From Zygaena filipendulae (taxonomy: Eukaryota > Arthropoda > Insecta > Lepidoptera > Zygaenidae), in NCBI GenBank assembly GCA_907165275.2, contig OU015649.1, positions 2,076,001-2,140,000 of the forward strand: 64,000 nucleotides of DNA, in the 5' to 3' direction. Numbering within the stretch: the first letter of the stretch is position 1; each line of letters opens with the position of its first letter. The translations under genes were made by a program, and so were the position numbers. Positions 11,396 through 21,420 of this stretch are shown one piece after another. Under the pieces are notes generated by a model. It ran no database searches. It saw only the letters and a list, made by a program, of their open reading frames with translations, and had not been told where the DNA came from.

Positions 11396-13713
11396 TTACC
11401 CCTGTTTCACATATTTCGATACTATCGATTCCTTTGTGAATGAAATAGACGATATTTTTGTGTAGCGGGTTAGTTTCTGCTTTAGCAATTAAGGAATTGC
11501 AACCATTTTGTTTTATGTAAGCAATTTTAATACTTGTAATTATAACGGGATCGAATCCATCACACCTGACGTAACAGTCAAGTTCAATAGCTACATAGTA
11601 TTTAAACTAATGTTGCTGTCGATTGGATCATACCTCCACAGTATAATATAGTCATCAACGCACTATCTAATGTCGAAGACTACGTGCCTTTTGTCATGAT
11701 TCTCGACTAGGATTTCGATCGACACGTAATCAAAAACAGAGTACCTACCTACCTATGTACATATGTTGAACAATATTTCTTACTTCTACACATTGCCAGA
11801 ACTGTTAGCTGTGAACCAGTATTGATTTATTTAGGTATTCCCCTTTGCAACTAACTATACACTGTTGCTGGAAATACATGTGCATCATTTCTTTTTCAAA
11901 GCATTATAAAAAGTAGTAGTTGCATATAGGCTGTTACAGCTCTTAAACTTTTAAAGTTGCAGAGCAAAAAAGCGATCACACCATACAAAGTAACTAATTG
12001 TACCTACATATTTTTGAGTAATCTTTCCAAAAACTGTAAGATACCATAAATAAAATAACAGGTTTTCAACACACAGATCTACTTAACCATAATACAATAT
12101 AACATAATAATATAAGATATAAAGTAAAAACAATAATAAATTTACAACCTACTAGTTATAACGATAAAAATCACAAAGGCTCTGAATTAGAATGTATTTT
12201 TATGCGAAATATCCTGAAATCTCAATAGATTTTCGCTTTTATTCGATTGCTGTACTCATTCATAGAACGCAAATGGAGGTCAAGTGTTCTGTCCTATTTT
12301 TATTTATTCCTGTTCATTGTAAGACTATCTTGATTCGTGTGGTGCGAGTATATAAGAATCTGTGCTCCAGATATGCGCGTGAGTCGATTCTCAATTCTCT
12401 CGATTTTTTTTTTTGGATCAGATGCAAGAATGCCCCTTTATTGCTTCAGTGAAGCGAGCAAATTGTTTGTACTTTATGGTTACTCATCATAACTATCCGA
12501 ACTACTTCTGTTGATCTTCTTCTGAGTTTTTGGAACTCCGTTGTAAAATTCTTGAGCTATCCCAAGAATCTTTAATCCCTCCCTAGATCCTTGGATTCCT
12601 GATTCAATCTATATTGAGATGGGATGGATGAGTTGATGATGCTGATATGTAACTATAAATTCTTAAAAAATAATGAACGCAGTTACCTATATTAGTTAAC
12701 TAATAAGTATAAATATTGAGAATATAAGAAAAAGTTTGCATAGTGAATATTTAGAGGTTTATTCTTGCAGTCTAACCAGCGGCTCAAGCCGAAATAATGA
12801 TCTGCTTGTATTAACCGTTGTATTCCAAATCTATTTTTGGGTAGAGTTTAGCCTAATTGGTTCAGTTGTCTTAGTATCTAGGGCTTACAAATTTGCAATA
12901 ATATATATCGTGAAATCTTTCATTTCTTGAAAGTATGTTAGTATCTATTCGTTCCTTTTTCGACCGTGTCCTATCTTAACTATTTAAAGTTGCTTATTTA
13001 ATGAGTTCTTTTTATAATCACATGGGTGATTATTAGCGTGTGCTGTATTGACTGTCCTTAAACTTTTTACTACAAAACAATAGATTTTTGGTTTGATTGT
13101 CATAATTTTATTACAATCATGGCAGTTGGACTATACTGTATAAATTATAATGCGTAAAATTTTAGAATCCGTATGCGATGTGAGCGGATGTCCTTTTGTA
13201 TTGATCTTTTTTTTTGTGTCAAAAACAAACACTTAAAAATTGATCTTTTTTTTTTCATGTACCTATTTCATTATGTTACAAATATTCAATCCATACAATG
13301 TTAGGAGTACGAAAATTGTGTAATACCTTAATAATTTCACTATCCTTAGTAATTGTGCGTGCACTATGTTTATTGTTTATGATAAGAAGTTATTTAAAAT
13401 GATGGAATATTTATTCGTATTTCCATCACGTGCGTGCTCCGCGACTTTCGTACGGAGACTGCCTAGTGCCTGCCTCTTTTACAAAGTTGAAGATATCGTG
13501 TCCGATAAGTAACACTACGCCTTATCATTGGTTGTTATTTTACTCAACACTTCCGCAGCGAGTGCGAGTGGGAGGTCTTTTGTACTGCTTCCTTGATTTT
13601 TTTAACCAGATTTCTATTATGTAGTAGTTCCTATGGTTACTAAACAGCTGGAATCATACGAAACTTTATAAGCTCTTTCTTTTGATTCTACTGGACACTA
13701 AACGGAAGTATCA
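11396..13713 (+). other. intron 1: no supported feature
   Basis: AT-rich intronic sequence. Open frames of up to 86 codons (12192-12452) have no recognisable motif and are probably chance. Confidence 0.5.
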
Positions 13714-13715
13714 TA

Positions 13716-14190
13716 CAGTGTGAGTCTGGATAAAGTGTACAAATGAAAATGAGGGATACTATGTTCAATTTTATCGACGAAAAAAATAATAAAAAAATTA
13801 AAAAAAAATTTTTGAATTTTTGACGATTTTTTTAAAATTTTGGTTCGCGTTAGGGTTCCCCTCGTAAACAAAACACTATAACTTTTAAAATAAACGGTAG
13901 ATTGTCAAGATAAAAACTGAATTATGATCAGAGCTTATGGGGGGGCGTCTTAATAAAATCAAAATTTTTAATCAAAATTATTTACAATTCAAAATAATGG
14001 CGTTTATTTAACAAACAAAAGTATTTTTTTGCACAGTTTTTTCAGTAATTTTAAAATTGCTTAATAAAATGTGGTATTAACATACATTTTTTAAGGCTTA
14101 CAATTATTCTACATCATACTAGCTTTCAAATGGTAAAAATTTTACGTTTATAACTTAATCACAACATTTTTTATCAGCTGTCAAAAAAGG
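13716..14190. repeat. left terminal inverted repeat of the mariner-type element
   Basis: It begins cagtgtgagtctggataaag and includes the recognisable blocks 'gggttcccctcgtaaac', 'gggggggcgtctt' and 'cttaatcacaacattttt'. It matches the reverse complement of 15838-16313 almost base for base, with weaker similarity continuing about 20 bp further inward. Confidence 0.93.
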
Positions 14191-14296
14191 ATCTCCAAAA
14201 GTGGTATTTATCATTTATTGTGGATATTTTTTTGGAGGCGAAACAAAATACTTTTATTATTTATTTTTAATAATCAATTGGTTACTTATTGGTTAG

Positions 14297-15394
14297 TTAT
14301 TGCATTAAATGCTCAAAATTTCCACCTCTTGTTTGCAGACACATAGTAGCGCGAAGAACGATTTGTTGTGTCGCTCTTCTTATCATCTCGCGATCATTTT
14401 TTAAATCATGTGCACAATTAATTATGCGATCTTGTAAATCGGCTTCACTGTTGATTGGGGAATTGTAGACGCGTTGTTTCATTGTACCCCATAAAAAGTA
14501 GTCGAGGGGCGTCATATCAGGTGAACGCGCAGGCCACCCCACAGGTCCTTGCCGGCCAATCCAATGGTTCGGATAAATTTCATTTAAAAATGATCTTACA
14601 TTACTTGCATAATGAGCAGGACATCCATCCATTTGTAGGTACATTCTTCGGCGCAAAGCCAGTGGGACATCTGCCAGCAATTCAGGTAGTTCTTCGCGTA
14701 AAAGCGTTAAAAACCTTTCACCAGTTAATGTTCCCGGCAGTATTATTGGTCCAAGCAAAATGTCGTCAATGAGACCAGCCCAAACATTTACTGAATATCT
14801 CACTTGGAACGTTGAAGATCTTTTCAACTTTGGGTTTTCACCTTTAGGGCACCACTTATGCAAATTTCTGCAGTTGGTTATACCATCCCTTGTAAATGTT
14901 GACTCGTCCATCCATAAAATTTTTTTTGGAAAGTTTGGGTTTTGTCTAGTTTTTGACAGAATCCATGTTGACATAACGCATCTTGGACGGCAGTCTACCT
15001 CTTCATGTAAGTGCTGCACCCTCTGATAATGATAAGGATGCAGACCTTCTTTTTTTAAAATACGCCACGCTGATTTTTGTGATATTCCATGTCTCAAAGC
15101 TAGACGTCTGGTGCTAATGGTTGGATCAGCAAACAAATCCCTCAGTACTGCTTGTTCGACAGACACATCAATAATCACTTCAGACTCGCGGCGGTCTCTG
15201 GCATTTGATCCAAGTCCAACAATACATAATCTTCGGTGGACTTCTTGGAAGTTCCGAGCAGATGGCACCGGTCGCCTGTTAGGAAACGCAGCTACGTAAG
15301 CAGTGTGAGCGGCTCTGGCTCTACCTCGTGCCATTCCATAATAAAACTCAATATCAGCGATGTGTGCCGGCGGGAATTCAGTTAAACGCGGCAT
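14297..15394 (-). CDS. Tc1/mariner-type transposase (DD36D)
   Basis: This cut-and-paste transposase has 365 residues from the first true ATG (MPRLTEFPPAHIADIEFYYG). The open frame extends three codons upstream to a TTG, which I do not use. The N-terminal 60 residues (FYYGMARGRARAAHTAYVAA...FPNRR) form the helical DNA-binding segment seen in many arthropod Tc1/mariner-like transposases. A second helix-turn-helix (RLALRHGISQKSAWRILKKE) follows near residues 97-116. The catalytic triad is visible: D163 in LWMDEST, D256 in MDGCPAHY and D293 in RSPDMTPLDYFLW. The last two aspartates are 36 residues apart. No stop or frameshift interrupts the frame, so the protein may be functional. Exact subfamily placement needs a phylogeny. 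Confidence 0.93.
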   Translation of the reverse strand: MPRLTEFPPAHIADIEFYYGMARGRARAAHTAYVAAFPNRRPVPSARNFQEVHRRLCIVGLGSNARDRRESEVIIDVSVEQAVLRDLFADPTISTRRLALRHGISQKSAWRILKKEGLHPYHYQRVQHLHEEVDCRPRCVMSTWILSKTRQNPNFPKKILWMDESTFTRDGITNCRNLHKWCPKGENPKLKRSSTFQVRYSVNVWAGLIDDILLGPIILPGTLTGERFLTLLREELPELLADVPLALRRRMYLQMDGCPAHYASNVRSFLNEIYPNHWIGRQGPVGWPARSPDMTPLDYFLWGTMKQRVYNSPINSEADLQDRIINCAHDLKNDREMIRRATQQIVLRATMCLQTRGGNFEHLMQ

Positions 15395-15502
15395 TATCTC
15401 CAAAACACTAGAGAATGAACTAGAGAAGTTGGTTAACGAGAGTAATGACGAAACGTGTAGCAGCGGCGAGTAATTCGGAGCGACTGTCTTTGTTTGTCTC
15501 TT

Positions 15503-15713
15503 CCAGTGTTGCCGTCTCAGTTGGTATTAAAGTAGCTAAATCTGTCGTAAAAGTTGCCAGTTTATGTAATTTTGTGCTGAAATGTAGCTAAATGTATGGA
15601 GCATTAAGTAATAATAAGTAGCTAAAATGTATGAAACCATGATCAATTCAAGTAGCTAAATACGTTCAAAATCCGCTAGATCTAGCTACAAAGTAGCTAA
15701 AACGGCAACACTG
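15503..15713. mobile_element. hAT-type MITE nested in the mariner-type element
   Basis: The 211-bp element has termini CAGTGTTGCCGT and ACGGCAACACTG (12-bp perfect inverted repeat). It is flanked by a perfect 8-bp direct duplication, gtctcttc (15495-15502 and 15714-15721). An 8-bp duplication and CAGTG ends are the hallmarks of hAT elements. The interior has no ORF but repeats the unit 'agtagctaaa' about five times on one or the other strand. It sits about 110 bp upstream of the transposase ATG. Confidence 0.92.
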
Positions 15714-15837
15714 GTCTCTTCCCGTACCCCTAAACTTAAGCCCACGTGCAGTTACAAAACTTTTTTACCTGAAATGCAATAAAATGTACCCTAAACATTC
15801 ACCGCGCCTTTGTTCATTAAATACCATACTTTGAAGG

Positions 15838-16313
15838 CCTTCTTTGACACTTCATAAAAAATGTTGTGATTAAGTTATAAACGTAAAATTTTTACCATTT
15901 GAAAGCTAGTATGATGTAGAATAATTGTAAGCCTTAAAAAATGTATGTTAATACCACATTTTATTAAGCAATTTTAAAATTACTGAAAAAACTGTGCAAA
16001 AAAATACTTTTGTTTGTTAAATAAACGCCATTATTTTGAATTGTAAATAATTTTGATTAAAATTTTTGATTTTATTAAGACGCCCCCCCATAAGCTCTGA
16101 TCATAATTCAGTTTTTATCTTGACAATCTACCGTTTATTTTAAAAGTTATAGTGTTTTGTTTACGAGGGGAACCCTAACGCGAACCAAAATTTAAAAAAA
16201 ATCGTCAAAAATTCATAAAATTTTTTTTTAATTTTTTTATTATTTTTTTCGTCGATAAAATTGAACATAGTATCCCTCATTTTCATTTGTACACTTTATC
16301 CAGACTCACACTG
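15838..16313. repeat. right terminal inverted repeat of the mariner-type element
   Basis: This is the reverse complement of 13716-14190, ending cactttatccagactcacactg at 16313 before a TA. The few mismatches cluster at the inner end and in homopolymer A/T runs. Confidence 0.92.
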
Positions 16314-16559
16314 TATATGGCACTTTTCGACCCTTCAACTGTCACAAAGCTCTAAAAATAACGTCGATCAGTTGCGTAAAAACCTATTTAAAAACATATT
16401 GTAATTACAGTTTTAATGAAGTATAACAATAGAGATAGATAAAAAAAAACACTTTTATTCCTTCCTCTTGTTTAGTTAATTAAAAACAATGTGTGCCTAG
16501 TTCCACCTAGGTACTGGCCTAATTAAATTTTGTATGCAATAAAATACCCCCGAGAGAGA

Positions 16560-16723
16560 AATAAACAAATCCGTGTGTTGTGACAGTGCCGTGCGGAGGC
16601 GCGCCATAGATCCGTTGTCGCGCATTTTTTTCGGAGGCTGGCGCGCCTCGGCGGGCGGCGCGGCGACCGGCAGTGCAGCCGGCGCGCGCGCACGCGGAGC
16701 ATGTCCGCCGTGTCACCGCCGCG
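16560..16723 (+). promoter_or_regulatory. GC-rich candidate alternative promoter / 5' UTR
   Basis: This is a sharply GC- and CpG-rich block in an AT-rich intron, directly upstream of exon 2. It contains a short upstream ORF (16701-16733, MSAVSPPRCT) that overlaps the ATG at 16724. Position, composition and the open frame into exon 2 suggest an internal promoter. No core promoter motif is decisive. Confidence 0.4.
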
Positions 16724-16832
16724 ATGTACATAGAACCGGCCGCCTTGCGCGCCTCCAGCGCCGAGTCCCTCGCCGGAACCGACCCCGCGAACCCCTTGTG
16801 GACACAGTGCTTACCCTCCCCGTTATTCGCAG
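16724..16832 (+). CDS. sky: candidate alternative N-terminus of the Skywalker-like protein
   Basis: From ATG 16724 the frame reads MYIEPAALRASSAESLAGTD and continues without a stop through the acceptor at 16831-16832 into exon 2 in the correct frame (…PLFAGKKAPLKPYEE). It would give a 104-codon first exon (16724-17035) replacing exon 1. The frame is open further upstream only to a GTG at 16673, with no earlier ATG. A canonical acceptor (ttcgcag) at its 3' edge shows that the exon 1 to exon 2 splice also works. The peptide matches nothing I recognise, and an unspliced intron tail that is open by chance cannot be ruled out. Confidence 0.4.
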
Positions 16833-17035
16833 GCAAGAAAGCGCCACTCAAACCCTACGAGGAGATCGAACCGCTGATCCAGCAAGGGCGCAAGCGGGAA
16901 CTCAAGATAATCATCAGACAGAACTCGTGGCCCATCAACAGCCCCGTGCGAGCCTCTCTCTGGCCGGCGTTGTGTCGTCAACATCAACATGGCAAATCTA
17001 TGCAGGACGGATTCTACTGGGACATGGTTACTCAG
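16833..17035 (+). CDS. sky: Skywalker/TBC1D24-like protein, coding exon 2 (start of TBC domain)
   Basis: This exon encodes residues 38-105 of the exon-1 isoform, starting KKAPLKPYEEIEPLIQQGRK and ending GFYWDMVTQ. It carries the basic segment GRKRELKIIIRQ and the TBC-domain motif R-x-x-x-W (RASLW, residues 77-81), typical of the start of a Rab-GAP fold. The acceptor is ttcgcag|gc and the donor is cag|gtcagt. The 5' phase is 1 and the 3' phase is 0. Wording and order match Skywalker/TBC1D24, which is known to bind phosphoinositides through a basic pocket and to act in synaptic vesicle traffic. The RKRELK segment is a plausible part of that pocket (inference). This is the strongest evidence for gene identity, together with exon 3. 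Confidence 0.93.
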
Positions 17036-18136
17036 GTCAGTGATCTCTCATGTTAAATTATTACACAATCGAGCGTATTGAGCAAGATATTGAGTGAATT
17101 GCGTTGAATATATTATGTATGTAGTGGCCATCAAAAATATTTATAGTATAGTAGAAAGTAATTTTGACATCGTTCTATCGGAGGTGTAACGTTGAATAAC
17201 AAGTTGTTATAAGAAACGTTATCAAGAGAAACCGGCTGGTAAATTTTTCAAGGTTATGTGTATTTACCTTTTAACAACACCGCCCAAATATTTGTGGAGA
17301 TACGGTCCTCTCACAGATAAGACACATTCGCGAGTTGGTTACGAATCGGGAGAGTCGGTTCTGCTGGGTAATAATTTATATACTATATACTATACTATAG
17401 GTATAATAATAATAATTCTCGTCACGTGATCGCTCTCGACCGAAATATGTATGTCTCGTTGTGGTTGATCGATGATTCTATGATGAGGTTTTTGAATACA
17501 ATCTGACATAATATCAACAAAAAGCCTCCACTGTGTACCGCGCTAAAGCTAATCCGTGCCTCTGCCGATGTGTGAGCACAGTCAGCGGCAGCGATATTTT
17601 AACACTTTTGTCAAACTTGTCAGATTTCGATCTTTGTTACTACCACAATAAAATTCAATGACTGTGACAAGTGTTTACATATTTCCACTGTCGGCTGTGC
17701 TCGCGGCCGAGGGGCTTGTCGGTTGTCATTCAACAGGCTTTGTGTACGACATCGCGGTGCGCGTGCGCGCGTCCGCGTCACACTAGAGGAGCGTCTCGCG
17801 CATCTTAATTACACGCTGTTTCACTTAACAATAGCCGGCTAATTATTACGCGCGGTACGTAATCAGCAGTTGAACCAAGTTATTGTTTCTCTAGATATCA
17901 TAATAACGTATTATCATTCATTTCATTTCATTATTTTTTTTTTTTCATCTGGAAAATTCCCGTACCAGCTGTTTTAATTTTATGATCCCGCGCACTTTTG
18001 GTGCGTGCGCGAACGCTCATTATGTTTCCATGTCACTGCTTGTCGGTGCTGCGATTGGCAAAGCGTCAACTCGACTCGGCCCGTTCACCTTCGCCTTTGC
18101 GCGGGCATACACGTTGTACAATTGTACATGTGCTTA
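17036..18136 (+). other. intron 2, first part
   Basis: AT-rich intron with a CpG-richer stretch at 17700-17810 ('gcgcgtgcgcgcgtccgcgt'). Apart from the foldback at 17574-17702, no feature is recognised. Confidence 0.5.
17574..17702. repeat. MITE-like imperfect inverted repeat
   Basis: The left arm 'gagcacagtcagcggcag' followed by 'aacacttttgtca' pairs imperfectly with the right arm (complement 'gagcacagccgacagtgg', then 'aacacttgtcac'). The arms are about 45 bp. No clear target duplication is seen. Confidence 0.55.
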
Positions 18137-18328
18137 TCCTAACTAATATTATAAATGCGAAAGTGAGTTTGTTTGTTTGTTACGCTTTCACGGCTTAACG
18201 GCTCAACCGATCACCACGAAATTTTGCACACACGTTGTCAGAGGTACAGAGAAGGACCCGGAATTTTATACCGTAATTACCGCGGGAACTCCAAAATTAC
18301 CGCGGGTGGAACCGCGGGGCACAGCTAG
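18137..18328 (+). mobile_element. non-autonomous Helitron (Lep1-like), full length
   Basis: It begins A|TCCTAACTAATATTATAAA. It carries gtttgtttgttacgctttca and ggctcaaccgat, then ends ccgcgggtggaaccgcgg..cagCTAG|T. The borders fit insertion between A and T. Confidence 0.87.
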
Positions 18329-18359
18329 TGGCTATAGTTGTAAAATCAGAGATCAAATA

Positions 18360-18566
18360 AACAATACAGATTTAAATAAAATTGAAGTGTCTGTTTGCAA
18401 TGTCAAAATAACTACTTTTTACTAAATGCATGTAAAAGTATATTGCAGTAGTTACTAATACCAAAAAAAAACATCATCTCTCAGTAACATATTAAGCTAT
18501 ATTGTAACCCAGAGTTCCTGCGGGAATTCCGAGACTCACGTGGGTGAAACCGCGGGGCATAACTAG
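18360..18566 (+). mobile_element. Helitron-related composite with Lep1-like 3' end
   Basis: The 5' part contains 'aaattgaagtgtctgtttgc' and '..actactttttactaaatgc', a block also seen at 6215. The 3' part ends gtgggtgaaaccgcggggcataaCTAG. The 5' border is approximate. Confidence 0.6.
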
Positions 18567-19391
18567 CAATAAATAAGAGAATGAGCAGCGCTTTTGAATT
18601 CATTTCTGCGAAATAGACTTGTATTAATTGTATCTGATCTAATGATCAATATCCGAAGTTGTTGCCGTTTTCCTTGTGAGATTAATGATTCAAGCCGGAT
18701 ATATCCGGATGCTGTTTTGTCTTAAAATGTCATAATGACAAATCTGTATAATATTCCTCTTGCAATTGGGTTTTGGTCAAAGTATTCCTGATGATTCAAA
18801 CCACCGGGACTCCTGCCACGAGGCTCCTCCAAGGTGAATGCGACAATACGCCAAGTATTCCGGTTTTCTCAGAACCGAGAGTTGCATATTCTCATGCCAT
18901 TCTAAAAATATCTATCAATGAAACTGACTGACATATCCGAACGATACTCATCAGGTGTAAGTGACCTTCCTCGAGCTGATTAATTTAAATATTTCATCAA
19001 TGTATCATTTTACTGTTGGTAAATTTGTAATAGAGATATTTACATTATTCCGTTTTCTTACATCGTTACACAACACTTATAAGAGTACTAGGACTTTACA
19101 ACTCTTAAAAGCATTGACTGTCCCCAATATAAGTTTTATATTTACTATAGATCCGTATTGGATAGTCGTTATGATTCCATTTGCACGTGTGAAAATTTGC
19201 ATAGAAACGCTACAGTTGAATGGTGTAACTAATTCGATCAAGGTCAGTGAGAGCCCGTATTTCCATACTCATGTTTTCATAAAATAATTAATTACCTATA
19301 AACAGGCATTTCATAAATCATTGTCCTCTTTGTTTTCTCGTGATGCTATCCTTTCTTATCGCTCTTATCTTAATTGCTTTTTTATTTTCAA
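18567..19391 (+). other. intron 2: no supported feature
   Basis: An open frame of 108 codons (18961-19287) has no recognisable domain or codon bias. Nothing else stands out. Confidence 0.45.
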
Positions 19392-19582
19392 CTAGCTGTT
19401 CCCCGCGGTTTCACCCGCGTTAATTTCGAATTTCCCGCGGGAATTCCGGATTACAATATAGTCTATGTTACTGAGGGATAATGTAGCTTTCTAATGGTGA
19501 AAGATTTTTTGAAATCGGTCCAGTTAAATCTTAACAAACAAACAAAAAATCAAATCTTTCCTCTTTATAATATTAGTATAGA
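19392..19582 (-). mobile_element. non-autonomous Helitron, 'aatcggtccag' subfamily
   Basis: The plus strand reads A|CTAGCTGTTCCCCGCGG..., contains 'gataatgtagctttctaatg' and 'aaatcggtccagtt', and ends ctttataatattagtataga. It is closely related to 58894-59096. Confidence 0.85.
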
Positions 19583-19954
19583 CATAGCAATTTGCAACAT
19601 CAAGAAAACTGTAGTCTTTCGTTTATAAATACAGATTTCAAACTTTATTTCTTAATGTTTCCTTCTGCAGTTTCCCACTCGTTTTATCCGTTTTACCCTT
19701 AGGTTAGATGAAGGTAGAGTTGCTGAAAACCCTAAAATGCGTTTTTTAGTATTTAATTTTCATGACTCTAACACGACTCCAATTTAAAAACGAACGTTAC
19801 GTCTACCATATTGTAGAACGGTTATAATTCCGTAAACTTACCTACATTATAGAGGAAAGTTTTGTGGTAGGTATATTCTTTCTAGAATCATCTGTTTCCT
19901 TTGGGTGATGTACATGGTTATCAGTCCGTTTAGTCAGTACTCGGAACTATAAAT

Positions 19955-20075
19955 GGGCAACCAACCGGATTAAACCCGGTACTCGAGTATCAAAACCCGA
20001 TACATTAATACATATCCATAAACGCCCAGAACGCTGGGTGTTTAACCCAAGCACCGGGTTTTAACCCGGTTGATC
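19955..20075. repeat. foldback element with ACCCGG arms
   Basis: The left arm 'aaccggattaaacccggtac' pairs with the right arm 'gcaccgggttttaacccggt'. The loop carries further short ACCCG repeats. It is a probable small MITE without an ORF. Confidence 0.6.
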
Positions 20076-21267
20076 GCCTATCTATAGTCATGTCGTGTAA
20101 TATTAAATTATTTTTCATCTATGAAACCCTTTTAAGTTACATCCAAACGTAACGATCAACCAAATCAACATCTGAATCTACTTGTATGCGTTCATAGCTA
20201 AATCACAGGTGTTCCAAATACTTTTGGCATGACAGGGCGATTGTGATAGTTGGATGCACGAATTGGGCATGTGACCAAATCGGCTGGTTCACTGCCATCG
20301 GCCTATAGAGCCTTGAACCCGCGTTATGGATGCTTACGCTTGCCGACACCGCAATGTTGGCCTCTGAACTCGATACAATACATACATACTAATCCTTACA
20401 ATTTCAAAGCCCTTAATCTTCTAAGATTATTTAAAATCCATCGATTGGGGAATAACTATGTAGAATGGGGTAATTAACGTTTGATGACAATTCGGCAACA
20501 TTTAAACGGAAAACATAAAGTGTTAAAACCGCTCTTTTTTTCCCTGTTTTCAGTTTTATTTTTAAAATATAAATATATAAAACTTCATAAACAACTTATA
20601 GGTTCGAAAATATAGTAGACAGAATAAAGTCAAAAGTACAAAAGAAAAACATAATTTTTTGGACTAAAAAGTTGTGAGCTTCAGTAACAATGATAAAACC
20701 TTTTCGGGTGTTAAAAGTTTCGGACAGATTTTATTGTAACGTTAATTTTGTTCGATATTCGCATTTAAAAATAGGTTAAAGGGTGTGAAAATTCAATGTT
20801 ATTTAGCTGACCTATCAGCTTTTTATTTTCTATTTTATTACCATAAAAGATCGAAATCGATATTAGATATAGCAAAAGATCGATTGAACTGCATTGTTCT
20901 TATCAAATCGATTCTTCTTATTTATCATGTTAGTAAGCAATTAAATTATAAGCACAATGTGGTAAGTCAATAGACTTATGTCAAGAATCATGCTTTCGTT
21001 CAACCTTAGATCATGATGCAAGTGACTCAACACAGAATCAAGCATCAATCAGTGATGATTTGCCGATGTGTGATACATAGAATCATTTGCGTATAGTATC
21101 TGTTTATAGCTATGCTAAACACATCATTTGTAGAACTATAATACAGGTAATATAAATGAGATAAAAATCATCACCAAATCAGCTGACTAATCCGCTGCTG
21201 GAGCAAGGCTTGTCTTGCGCTACCCTCATGCGGAAATTTAGCAATTCCCATATTGTGTTGCGTGGTA
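20076..21267 (+). other. intron 2: no supported feature
   Basis: AT-rich sequence with short chance ORFs (75 and 62 codons). No repeat of the window's families is seen. Confidence 0.5.
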
Positions 21268-21420
21268 CTAGCTGTTCTCGCGGATTACACGCGTGGATTT
21301 AGCCGGGGAAATTCTGGAATAAAAAGTACCCTATGTCCTTTTCTGTACCCCTGACAAAGTATATGCAAAATTTCATGATGATCAGTTAAGTATTTAAGGC
21401 GTGAAAAGACAGAAATATAT
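21268..21420 (-). mobile_element. truncated Lep1-like Helitron
   Basis: The plus strand begins ACTAGCTGTTCTCGCGG. The 'aaaaagtaccctatgtcctt' block and 'ttcatgatgatcagtt' follow. The 5' end is missing. Confidence 0.75.

Larger units (their letters stand above)
13716..16313 (-). mobile_element. Tc1/mariner-superfamily transposon with long TIRs, apparently intact
   Basis: The 2.6-kb element starts CAGTGTGAGTCTGGATAAAG and ends with its complement. It is flanked by TA on both sides (13714-13715 and 16314-16315), the target duplication of this superfamily. The arms are nearly identical inverted repeats of about 475 bp. They enclose one long open transposase frame on the minus strand. A hAT-type MITE (15503-15713) has inserted between the transposase start and the right arm. 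Open frame, near-identical arms and clean TA borders suggest recent arrival. It lies in intron 1, antisense to the host gene, about 0.5 kb before exon 2. Confidence 0.93.

Noticed and set aside
15395..15403. Extension of the transposase to a TTG start
   Set aside because: An ATG three codons downstream (MPRLTEF) is the first proper start for a eukaryotic gene.
16673..16723. Earlier start of the alternative exon at 16673
   Set aside because: The codon there is GTG. The first ATG in frame is at 16724.
18961..19287. Open frame of 108 codons in intron 2
   Set aside because: Hydrophobic AT-driven composition, no conserved motif and no splice signal consistent with the host frame.
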